A stretch of DNA of 64,000 nt. Origin: DASQUK01 sp963717085. GTDB taxonomy: Bacteria > Actinomycetota > Acidimicrobiia > Acidimicrobiales > VFJN01. Location of the stretch: the NCBI GenBank assembly GCA_963717085.1, contig CAVQVM010000023.1, forward strand, positions 186,001 to 250,000, read 5' to 3'. Below the pieces are notes generated by a model, which was not told where the DNA came from, did no database searches, and saw only the letters and a list, made by a program, of their open reading frames with translations. A program made the position numbers and the translations under genes. Below, piece after piece: positions 51,858 through 59,504 of the stretch (positions within the stretch are counted from its first letter, which is position 1; every line of letters begins with the position of its first letter).

Positions 51858-52739
51858 CTAGCGCAGGGCGGCCAGCTCGGCCTCGATGCGGGACAGGCGG
51901 CGCTCGATGTCGCGCACGCGCTCATCCAGGGCGGAGGTGTCTTCGGCCATGGTGAGCTGGGGCAGGGTCGCCAGATGGTTGCCGCCCACATCAGGTGGTG
52001 GTGGCGGCGGTGGCGGCAGCGTCGGATCCTCGCGCCAGTCGCTCGAATGGTAGGTGGTCCGGGCGCCGGGCGGGTGGGGTTGATCGGCGCCTGGCGGGGT
52101 GGACGGCTCTTGCCGCTCCAGCGCCTCGGCCAGGCGCTTCTCCAGCTCGGCCACGCGGGTGGACAGGTCGGCGTACGACGGCGGCAGGGCCTCGAGCGGA
52201 GCGCCGCCGGCAGCAGGCTCGGCGGTGCGCAGCCGCGGGAAGGGCGCGGTCAGGACCTCGACCCAGCGGGTCTCACCGCCCGCTCCGTCTCCCTCCAGGC
52301 GGGCTGCAAACGGCGTCGGGGTGCGGGCGGCCAGCATGTCGAGCACGGCGTCCACGTCGGCCGGGTCGGCGAACGGCGCCAGCCGCCGGGCCCTCTCCCG
52401 AACCTCGGACACGGTCTGGACGCCGTACAGCAGCAGCGTCGCCAGCACCGCCAGGTCGCCCCGTCCCAGGCGCCAGCGCTCGTCGGCCCGGTGGCGATAA
52501 CGGGTGGTCCGCTCCCCTGGTGCGCGCGCCAGGACGAACCGCGCCAGGCCCTTGGACTTGAGCGACAGCAGGGTGTCCTCCACCGTGCGGTCGTCGTAGG
52601 CAACCACCGGATCCCGCCCGCTGGTCTGGTTGCAAGCAAGGCGCAGGTCGTTGAGCGTGACCGGGTACGCCTCGGGGGCAACGGCCTCCCGCTCGATGAG
52701 GCACCCGAGCACGCGCCCCTCGGCCTCCGTCAGGTCCAT
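51858..52739 (-). CDS. YceH/DUF480 family winged-helix protein
   Basis: 293 residues. The start LTEAEGRVLGCLIEREAVAPEAYPVTLNDLRLACNQTSGRDPVV is diagnostic of the DUF480 (YceH) family, two tandem winged-helix domains of unknown function. The second domain has LLYGVQTVSEVRERARRLAPF and GAGGETRWVEVL. Residues after ~215 are a Pro-rich linker followed by a C-terminal coiled coil (ALDERVRDIERRLSRIEAELAAL), which is longer than in E. coli YceH (about 215 residues). It diverges from the LLM gene at 52833. Confidence 0.92.
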   Translation of the reverse strand: MDLTEAEGRVLGCLIEREAVAPEAYPVTLNDLRLACNQTSGRDPVVAYDDRTVEDTLLSLKSKGLARFVLARAPGERTTRYRHRADERWRLGRGDLAVLATLLLYGVQTVSEVRERARRLAPFADPADVDAVLDMLAARTPTPFAARLEGDGAGGETRWVEVLTAPFPRLRTAEPAAGGAPLEALPPSYADLSTRVAELEKRLAEALERQEPSTPPGADQPHPPGARTTYHSSDWREDPTLPPPPPPPPDVGGNHLATLPQLTMAEDTSALDERVRDIERRLSRIEAELAALR

Positions 52740-52832
52740 AGGGGGTCGATGGTATGTGCCCACACCGGCGGCGCGCGGCGCCGAGTGGACGCCACGATGA
52801 CTTCCGCGAGGGTCCACTAGGTTGGGCCGGCC

Positions 52833-53849
52833 ATGGGAATGGACGAGGCAGGTCTCACCTTCGCATCGCTCATGAGCTTGGGGCCCGAACTGGCCGTGTC
52901 GACCGCCGAGACTGCCGCCGAGCTGGGCTACCGGAGCTTCTGGACCGCCGAGACCACCGGGCCGGAAGCGTTCTCCCTGCTGGGCGCCGTCGGCACTGCC
53001 GCGCCGGGGCTCGATCTCGGGACCGGGGTCCTGGCCCTCCAGCTGCGCACGCCCATGGTCGTGGCCATGGCCGGAGCCACGCTGCAGGCCTTGCGGCCAG
53101 AGCGGGCTGTCCTGCTCGGCATCGGCATCTCATCGCCCGTGGTCACGGAGCGTTGGCACGGCGTCCCCTACGGCGACCGGCCGGTGGCCCGGGTGCGCGA
53201 GTACGTCACCCTGCTCCGCGCCTGCCTATCCGGCGAGAAGGTCGACTTCGACGGCGACTTCTACCAGGTCAAGGGCTTCCGGCTCGGGGTCCGTCCCGGG
53301 AATCGTGTTCCCAAGATCGTGATCGGCGCACTGAACCCCGCGATGTTGCGCCTGGCCGGTGAGGTGGCCGACGGGGTGCTGCTCAACTACCTGCCGGCGT
53401 CGCACGTTCCCTGGTCGGTCGAGCAGGTGCGCCAGGGCCGAACGGCCCGAGCGGCCTCGGGAGTGGGGGGTGCGTGCGCCATCTACTCCTACGTGCACGC
53501 CGGCGTGTGCGAGCGGGACGAGGGGATCGAGCTCGCGCGGCGCGACCTGTACTCGTACGCCGTGGTGGACAGCTACGCCCGCAACTTCGAGCGGGCCGGG
53601 TTCGCCGACGAGGTGGCCGAGATCCGGGAGCGGTTCGCCGCCGGGGACCGCGACGGCGCCGTGGGGGCGGTGAGCGATCGCATGGTCGACGCCATCGACG
53701 TCATGGGCGATGCTGACGTCGCGCACGCGACCATGCAGTCCTATGTCGACGCCGGAGTCGAGGTCCCGATCCTCATGCCCCTCCCGTGGGGGCGCGATCG
53801 GCGAGCCTCGGCCGACGCCACCATTCGGGCGGCCATCGGGAAGGGTTGA
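52833..53849 (+). CDS. LLM-class F420-dependent oxidoreductase
   Basis: 338 residues. Luciferase-like barrel: AETAAELGYRSFWTAETTGPEAFSLLGAVG, LDLGTGVLALQLRTPMVVAMAGATLQAL and RAVLLGIGISSPVVTERWHGVPY, then KIVIGALNPAMLRLAGEVADGVLLNYLPA. The ending PWGRDR-ADATIRAAIG is typical of the mycobacterial F420-dependent subgroup. It is followed 5 bp later by an SDR gene; the two probably catalyse consecutive redox steps. Substrate unknown. Confidence 0.9.
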   Translation: MGMDEAGLTFASLMSLGPELAVSTAETAAELGYRSFWTAETTGPEAFSLLGAVGTAAPGLDLGTGVLALQLRTPMVVAMAGATLQALRPERAVLLGIGISSPVVTERWHGVPYGDRPVARVREYVTLLRACLSGEKVDFDGDFYQVKGFRLGVRPGNRVPKIVIGALNPAMLRLAGEVADGVLLNYLPASHVPWSVEQVRQGRTARAASGVGGACAIYSYVHAGVCERDEGIELARRDLYSYAVVDSYARNFERAGFADEVAEIRERFAAGDRDGAVGAVSDRMVDAIDVMGDADVAHATMQSYVDAGVEVPILMPLPWGRDRRASADATIRAAIGKG

Positions 53850-53854
53850 CCGGC

Positions 53855-54724
53855 ATGGAGCTGCGTGACCGGATCTGCGTAGTGACCGGCGGGGCGAGCG
53901 GGATAGGTCAGGCACTGTGCCGGCGCTTCGCCGCCGAGGGCGCCCGCACGGTGGTCATCGTCGACAAGGACGCCGACGGCGCGCTGGCCACCGCGGACGC
54001 GGTCGGGACCCAGGGAACGGCCCTCACCGCCGACGTCACCGTGGAGGCCGACATCGAGGCGGTCGTCGAGCGCACCGAGGCAGAGATCGGACCGATCGAC
54101 CTGTTCGCCTCCAACGCGGGCATCCTCGGCTTCGGCGGCATCGAGGCTCCCGACTCCGTGTGGGAGTCGGTGTGGTCGGTCAACGTTCTCGCTCACCTGT
54201 ACGCGGCCCGGGCGATGATCCCCCTCATGCTCGAACGGGGCGGCGGCTACCTGCTGTCGACCGCATCTGCAGCCGGGCTGTTGAGCCAGCCCGGTGACGC
54301 CCCCTACTCCGTCACCAAGCATGCGGCGGTGGCGTTGGCCGAGTGGCTGGCCATCACGTACGGCGACCTGGGCATCAAGGTCTCCTGCGTGTGCCCGATG
54401 GCGGTCGACACCGCCATGCTGCGGGGCGGCGCAGGCCCTGCGGCACAGGACACGGGGGGTTCCGAGGGCTCCGGCGCCTCGCGTCCCGAGACGCAGGCTG
54501 CCGCCGTTGCGGGAATCCTGTCCCCCGAGCGCGTGGCGGACAGTGTGGTTGCCGGCATCCGTGACGAGCGCTTCCTGATCCTCCCCCACCCGGCGGTGGC
54601 CACGTTCGAGCAGCGCCGGGCGGCGGACCGCGACCGTTGGCTCGCCGGGATGCGCCGGCTCAGCGCGGCCCTGACATCGGGGATTCGGCGGGTCGGCACC
54701 GAGGCTCCGCCGCACGAGGACTGA
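53855..54724 (+). CDS. Short-chain dehydrogenase/reductase
   Basis: 289 residues. Cofactor loop TGGASGIGQALCRRFAAEGA with an acidic residue after the second strand (IVDKDADG), favouring NAD(H). The catalytic set is STASAAG and YSVTKHAAVALAEW (Tyr and Lys). The region KVSCVCPMAVDT is followed by a mobile Gly/Ser-rich loop and a C-terminal segment with RFLILPHPAVATFEQRRAADRD, a feature of mycobacterial SDRs in lipid catabolism. It follows the LLM gene by 5 bp in an operon. Confidence 0.92.
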   Translation: MELRDRICVVTGGASGIGQALCRRFAAEGARTVVIVDKDADGALATADAVGTQGTALTADVTVEADIEAVVERTEAEIGPIDLFASNAGILGFGGIEAPDSVWESVWSVNVLAHLYAARAMIPLMLERGGGYLLSTASAAGLLSQPGDAPYSVTKHAAVALAEWLAITYGDLGIKVSCVCPMAVDTAMLRGGAGPAAQDTGGSEGSGASRPETQAAAVAGILSPERVADSVVAGIRDERFLILPHPAVATFEQRRAADRDRWLAGMRRLSAALTSGIRRVGTEAPPHED

Positions 54725-54766
54725 TACCGTCGCCTTCTGACGCATCCGTCAGTAGGGGGAGAGCAG

Positions 54767-57250
54767 ATGCGGGGATTCAAGGCAAGCGCAGCCGCGCTCG
54801 CAGCCTTGGTCATCGCCGTCGCGGCCGGCACCATGGTGCCGGCCGGCGCGACGACCGGGTCGGCGACGGCAGCCGGGCGTCACAGCCCGAACCGGTTCGA
54901 GATCACGGTGCTGTCAGGGCGCGCCGATCAGGTGTCTGGTGGCGACGCCCTGGTCCAGGTCGCGGTGCCACGCAAGCTGGCGACCGGCGACGTGATCGTC
55001 GAGCTCGGCGCGAGCGATGTCACCGACGCGTTCAGCGCTGGCGACGACGGCACGCTCGTCGGGTTGGTCGAGGGGCTTGTGAACGGCGACAACACGCTCA
55101 CGGTCAGCGCCGAAGGGGGCCAGCACCGCGTCCCCCGCGCCCGCCTCACGCTCACCAACCATCCCATCGGCGGCCCGATCTTCTCGGGCCCGCAGCAGCA
55201 GCCGTTCGTCTGCACCACCGCCCGCGCCCGCTTCGACGGGCGGCCGATGCTGAGCCAGCCGCTGGTCGACAACCAGGATCGGATCGGCATTCCCGTCGCC
55301 GCCGAGGACGCCCAGGGCGGCTACCCGCAGGACGGCCGGGGTTACCCCACGGCCGAGGCGCAGATCGTCGGCTGGAGCAAGGACTGTGCCGCCAACGCCC
55401 GCATCGACTACGTCTACGGCACGACCGGTGGACAGTTCCGCTGGCTCGAGGATCCCGCAGGGCCGCTCCCCGCCGACATCGCCTCGGTCACAACGCTCGA
55501 CGGCCGGACGGCACCGTTCATCGTCCGCTGGGAACGCGGCACGATCAACCGCTTCATCTACAGCGTCGCGATGCTGGCGCCCGCCGGGGAGGCCGATCCC
55601 GCCGCACCCGACGACTCGCTGTGGAACCGCCGGCTGGTGTTCAGCTTCGACGGAGGCGTCGGCATCGGCCACTTCCAGGGCACCACCAGCACCGGGTCAA
55701 TGCTGCCCACCGACCTCCTCGGCAAGGGCTACGGCGTGATGTGGTCGAGCGGCACCCGCACCAGCACGCACTACAACCTGCAGGTCGGGGGCGAGACCGC
55801 GCTGATGCTGAAGGAGCACACGGTCGAGACGCACGGCGTGCCGGACTACACGGTGGCCGTGGGCGGCTCGGGCGGGGCCATCCAGCAGTACGTCTATGCC
55901 CAGAACCACCCGGGGCTGATCGACGCCGCCATCCCCCAGTACTCGTACTCCGACATGGTCACCCAGACGATCCACGTCGGCGACTGCGAGCTGCTGGAGC
56001 ACTACTTCGACGTCAGCGGGCGCGCCAGCCCGCGCTGGAAGGACCCGGAGGTGCGCCAGGCGATCATCGGCCTCAACGCCACCAACTTCCCGAAGAACCT
56101 CTCCCAGGGCGAGATCGACCAGTGGAACGGCCTCTACGGGTTGTACGGGCTCCTCGGCTATCAGGTCATGGACCGCGACCCTGCCTCGCCGGCGCCCGCG
56201 CTCACGGAGTGCCGGGCCAGCTGGTTCGGGCTCACCCCGTTGACGCTCAATCCGACGTTCACCAACGTCAACGACATCGACAAGCTGGCGCAGGGTACCG
56301 CCGGTGTCGAATGGACCCACTGGGGCGACACCGTGAACATCTACGGGCGGGGCGCCGACGGGTTCGCACGGGTGCCGTGGGACAACGTCGGCGTGCAGTA
56401 CGGCCTGCGGGCGCTGGTCGACGGCGTGATCACGCCGGCCGACTTCCTCGACCTCAACGCGCAGGTCGGCAGCTGGAAGAACACCGCTGAGATGGCGCCC
56501 GAGGGCTTCCCGTTCCAGGGTGCGTTCAGCCCCCAGAACTTCGACCCCTGGAGCTCACGCAACATGAACCTCAGCCCCGACGGCGGCGCCACGCCCGCCC
56601 CCCGGCGCGAGGGCGACCCCGATGCCATGCGGGCCGCCTACACGTCGGGCATGGAGTTCCAGGGCGACATCGACATCCCCATCATCGACTGGCGGCACTA
56701 CCTCGAGGACGAGCTGGACATGCACCACTCGCACCAGTCCTTCGCCACCCGCCAGCGGATGCTCAACGCCGACGGCGATGCGTCCAACCAGGTCATCTGG
56801 TTCACCGATGCCCGCCCGGCCCGGGCATTCGACCAGACGGCGATGGCTTTCGAGGTGATCGACGAGTGGATGGCGAACATCGCCGCCCACCCCGAGCGCA
56901 GCGTGGCCCGCAACAAGCCGGCGCGGGCCGTCGACTCCTGCTTCGACACCAACGGCAACCCCATCGCCTCGGGCCGGAACGTCTGGGACGGCGTGCTCGA
57001 CGATCGCCCGGACGGCGCCTGCACCCAGCACTTCCCGGTCTACTCGTCGTCGCGCCGCCAGGCGGGCGGGCCCTACGAGGGTGGCGTGTGGAAGTGCCAG
57101 CTGCAGTCGGTCGACCGCGCGATCCGCAACGGCCTGTACGGGGACTGGCAGCCGACCGCCACCGAGAAGGCCCGCCTCGAGCAGATCTTCCCCGACGGCG
57201 TGTGCGACTACACCAAGCCCGACGCCGGCAGGCCCCGGGGCCGCCACTGA
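54767..57250 (+). CDS. Large secreted DUF6351-like protein with hydrolase-type nucleophile elbow
   Basis: 827 residues with a signal peptide (ending VPAGATT). The first ~110 mature residues resemble an Ig-like domain (FEITVLSGRADQVSGGDALVQVAV). The large remaining part resembles DUF6351 proteins of actinobacteria and contains an alpha/beta-hydrolase-like nucleophile elbow, VAVGGSGGAIQQY, followed by HPGLIDAAIPQYSYSD. A late segment (WRHYLEDELDMHHSHQSF, RQRMLNADGD) could supply acid and His residues. Several cysteines suggest disulfides. Exported esterase/tannase-like activity is possible but unproven. It has AGGGGGAGAGC before the ATG. Confidence 0.85.
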   Translation: MRGFKASAAALAALVIAVAAGTMVPAGATTGSATAAGRHSPNRFEITVLSGRADQVSGGDALVQVAVPRKLATGDVIVELGASDVTDAFSAGDDGTLVGLVEGLVNGDNTLTVSAEGGQHRVPRARLTLTNHPIGGPIFSGPQQQPFVCTTARARFDGRPMLSQPLVDNQDRIGIPVAAEDAQGGYPQDGRGYPTAEAQIVGWSKDCAANARIDYVYGTTGGQFRWLEDPAGPLPADIASVTTLDGRTAPFIVRWERGTINRFIYSVAMLAPAGEADPAAPDDSLWNRRLVFSFDGGVGIGHFQGTTSTGSMLPTDLLGKGYGVMWSSGTRTSTHYNLQVGGETALMLKEHTVETHGVPDYTVAVGGSGGAIQQYVYAQNHPGLIDAAIPQYSYSDMVTQTIHVGDCELLEHYFDVSGRASPRWKDPEVRQAIIGLNATNFPKNLSQGEIDQWNGLYGLYGLLGYQVMDRDPASPAPALTECRASWFGLTPLTLNPTFTNVNDIDKLAQGTAGVEWTHWGDTVNIYGRGADGFARVPWDNVGVQYGLRALVDGVITPADFLDLNAQVGSWKNTAEMAPEGFPFQGAFSPQNFDPWSSRNMNLSPDGGATPAPRREGDPDAMRAAYTSGMEFQGDIDIPIIDWRHYLEDELDMHHSHQSFATRQRMLNADGDASNQVIWFTDARPARAFDQTAMAFEVIDEWMANIAAHPERSVARNKPARAVDSCFDTNGNPIASGRNVWDGVLDDRPDGACTQHFPVYSSSRRQAGGPYEGGVWKCQLQSVDRAIRNGLYGDWQPTATEKARLEQIFPDGVCDYTKPDAGRPRGRH

Positions 57251-57254
57251 GCTT

Positions 57255-58019
57255 GTGGCCGCGGGCGAAACCAGCGAGCGGTGCCTCCGGGACGTCGCGC
57301 CCGAGCGGCTGCCCCTGGCGCTCGCGGAGCTCCACCGGGCCCTACCGATCGAAGGCGTGTTGCAGGTCGCAGTCTGCGCCGGCGACAGGCTCGATCCGTC
57401 CGGGCTGGATGACGACCGGCTGCGCGATGTGCTCGTCGGCGCCGGCTTCGAGCCCGACGGAGTCGAGCCGGCGGCCGCCCGCCACGTCTCGGCGGAGCGC
57501 CGGCTGGTGGCCCGGGTGCGGCGGGCACGGAGCCTCCCCGACACGGTCGGACCCGCCATGCGCCTGCTGATCTGCGGGCTCAACCCGAGCCTCTACGCCG
57601 CCGACGCCGGTGTGCCCTTTGCCCGACCCGGCAACCGCTTCTGGCCGGCGGCGCTGGCGGCCGGCCTGGTGACGGTCGGCCGCGATCCCGACCACGCCCT
57701 CCGCCATCACGGCGTCGGCATGACCGACCTGGTCAAGCGGGCCACGGTCGCCGCCGACGAGCTGACGACCGCGGAGTACCGGAGCGGGCTGGCGCGCGTC
57801 GAGCGGCTGGTGCACTGGCTTCGCCCGGGCGGCGTCTGCTTCGTGGGGTTGGCCGGCTGGCGAGCGGCGGTGGACCGACGGGCGCAGCCGGGTCGACAGG
57901 CACGGCACCTCGGCGGTGTGCCCGTGTACGTCATGCCGTCGACCAGCGGGCTCAACGCCCGCACCTCGCTGAGCCAGTTGGAGGGCCACCTGCGCGCGGC
58001 GGGCGCCGGGGTCGGCTGA
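57255..58019 (+). CDS. Mug-type mismatch-specific uracil DNA glycosylase with partial methyltransferase-like N-terminus
   Basis: 254 residues from GTG 57255. Residues ~105-254 are a G/U mismatch-specific glycosylase: RLLICGLNPSLYAADAGVPFARPGNRFWPAAL holds the family's GLNPS motif, followed by GVGMTDLVKRAT and the late VMPSTSGLNAR. Residues ~1-95 (PLALAELHRALPIEGVLQVAV, DRLRDVLVGAGFEPDGVEP) resemble the C-terminal half of a class I methyltransferase, but the SAM-binding half is missing. The N-terminal piece therefore cannot methylate. The stop lies in the palindrome CTGATC-TG-GATCAG shared with the convergent gene. Confidence 0.85.
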   Translation: MAAGETSERCLRDVAPERLPLALAELHRALPIEGVLQVAVCAGDRLDPSGLDDDRLRDVLVGAGFEPDGVEPAAARHVSAERRLVARVRRARSLPDTVGPAMRLLICGLNPSLYAADAGVPFARPGNRFWPAALAAGLVTVGRDPDHALRHHGVGMTDLVKRATVAADELTTAEYRSGLARVERLVHWLRPGGVCFVGLAGWRAAVDRRAQPGRQARHLGGVPVYVMPSTSGLNARTSLSQLEGHLRAAGAGVG

Positions 58020-58025
58020 TCTGGA

Positions 58026-59297
58026 TCAGTCGCCCATCTCGGCGAGGCGGGCCTGGGACTCGTCGGCGGCCCAGGAGAACACGCCCTTCGACATCGTCGA
58101 CAGCTCCTCCGCCGATCGGGCGCTGAAGACCTCGGCCCGCACCCGGTGGACGCCCGCGTCGGCGGGCGCCGCCTGCGCGGCCAGCTCGGCCAGGTGCCCG
58201 GCCAGGCGCAGGTCCCCTGCCGCCGCCAGCTCCGCCGCGCGGTCGGCCAGCCGCGTTGCCCCGCCGGCGAGCGCCGCCAGCTCCCCGGCCAGCTCGCCCT
58301 CGGGGGCGGGCTTGAGGTGTGCTGGATTGCCGTCGTACCAGCCGCCGTAGAGGCGCCACACGGTCCGCACCACGAACTCCGGCTCGTCGTAGACGGGCCG
58401 CAGGTAGGGCCGGTCGAGGAGGTCGGACGGTGCTCGCACCGTGTGCACGATGTCGTCGAGGCGGGCGCCGGCGTTCATGAGCTCGAGCACCTGATCCACC
58501 AGGCTGTCCAGCAGGTCCGCCGTCTCCGTCAGCGCACGTCGCACCCGGTCCGCACCGGCGATGGGCCAGCCGTGGCCCGGCAGGAGCAGCTCCGGCTCGA
58601 GCGCCACCATCTCCCGCAACGCGATCGCCCAGTCCCGCGGGTAGCGCTGCACCTTCTGGGGGTTCCCGCAGTTGGGCGACGCCCAGATGAACAGGTCGCC
58701 GGTGCACACAACGCGCCGGTCGGGGATCCAGATCCACGTGTGGTCATCGGTCTCGCCCCGGCCATGGTGCAACTCGAAGCGCTCGCCCCCCACCTCGACG
58801 TCGTGCCGCTGGACGTAGGTCTCGTCCGGATAGCGGTACTCCGTGGGCCACTGCAGGCCCGGGATCTTGAACTGCCGAGCGTTGATAACCGCGTTGTAGC
58901 CGGCCGTCAGGCGATAGCGGTCGAATCGAGCCGACACCAACTCGTGGGCCACCACGCGCGGCCCCGCCCGACCGGCGGCGGCCGCCTCGTCCTCGTAGGG
59001 CCCGAGGCCGAAGACGTGATCGATGTGCCCGTGCGTGTAGAGCGCCGCCGCCAGCGGCAGGTCGGTCCAGGCCCGCATCTTGTCGAAGTTCGCTCGGGCC
59101 AGGAACTGGCTCCCGGTGTCCACCAACACCAGGGACCCATCGGCGACCACACCCGTTACGTTGCCGAAGGCCGTGATGAAGGCGAGGCCGGGCGCGACCT
59201 CGTCGAGGTCGCTGTTGACGGCCACCGGGTGCACCTGCTCTACCGAGATCTCGCCGCTCCAGAGCTTGTCCGTCACCTCGAGTGCGCCGTGGCCCAT
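58026..59297 (-). CDS. MBL-fold hydrolase, alkyl/aryl sulfatase-like
   Basis: 423 residues. The metallo-beta-lactamase metal motif THGHIDHVFG (HxHxDH) follows a strand VLVDTGSQF; further ligands are in HHGRGETDDHTWIW (His), VCTGDLFIW (Asp) and LLPGHGWPI (His). After ~300 residues comes a helical domain (WRLYGGWYDGNPAHLKPAPEGELAGELAALAGG) that matches the dimerisation domain of alkyl sulfatases, including the WYDGNPAHL motif. No signal peptide, unlike secreted SdsA1, so it probably acts in the cytosol. Sulfatase activity is an inference from the family. Confidence 0.9.
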   Translation of the reverse strand: MGHGALEVTDKLWSGEISVEQVHPVAVNSDLDEVAPGLAFITAFGNVTGVVADGSLVLVDTGSQFLARANFDKMRAWTDLPLAAALYTHGHIDHVFGLGPYEDEAAAAGRAGPRVVAHELVSARFDRYRLTAGYNAVINARQFKIPGLQWPTEYRYPDETYVQRHDVEVGGERFELHHGRGETDDHTWIWIPDRRVVCTGDLFIWASPNCGNPQKVQRYPRDWAIALREMVALEPELLLPGHGWPIAGADRVRRALTETADLLDSLVDQVLELMNAGARLDDIVHTVRAPSDLLDRPYLRPVYDEPEFVVRTVWRLYGGWYDGNPAHLKPAPEGELAGELAALAGGATRLADRAAELAAAGDLRLAGHLAELAAQAAPADAGVHRVRAEVFSARSAEELSTMSKGVFSWAADESQARLAEMGD

Positions 59298-59504
59298 GGG
59301 CCCGACACTACGACCACGCGCCGCGCCGATTGCGGTGTCGGCAACGTTGGTGACGGCGCGCGTGGGTCACCACGGTCCGCAGCGAGGCCACCACACGCAG
59401 GGGAACGCATGCGCGTGAATGCCCACCGTGAAACCCGCTGGGACCGCGGAACGTGCCTACGGGTGGAGGGTCCGCCCACCTGTTGTGTTAACAATGGAGA
59501 CCCT

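Noticed and set aside
58016..58029. Palindrome CTGATC-TG-GATCAG between convergent genes as a terminator
   Set aside because: The stem is only 6 bp with no T-tract, and it consists largely of the two stop codons; too weak to list.
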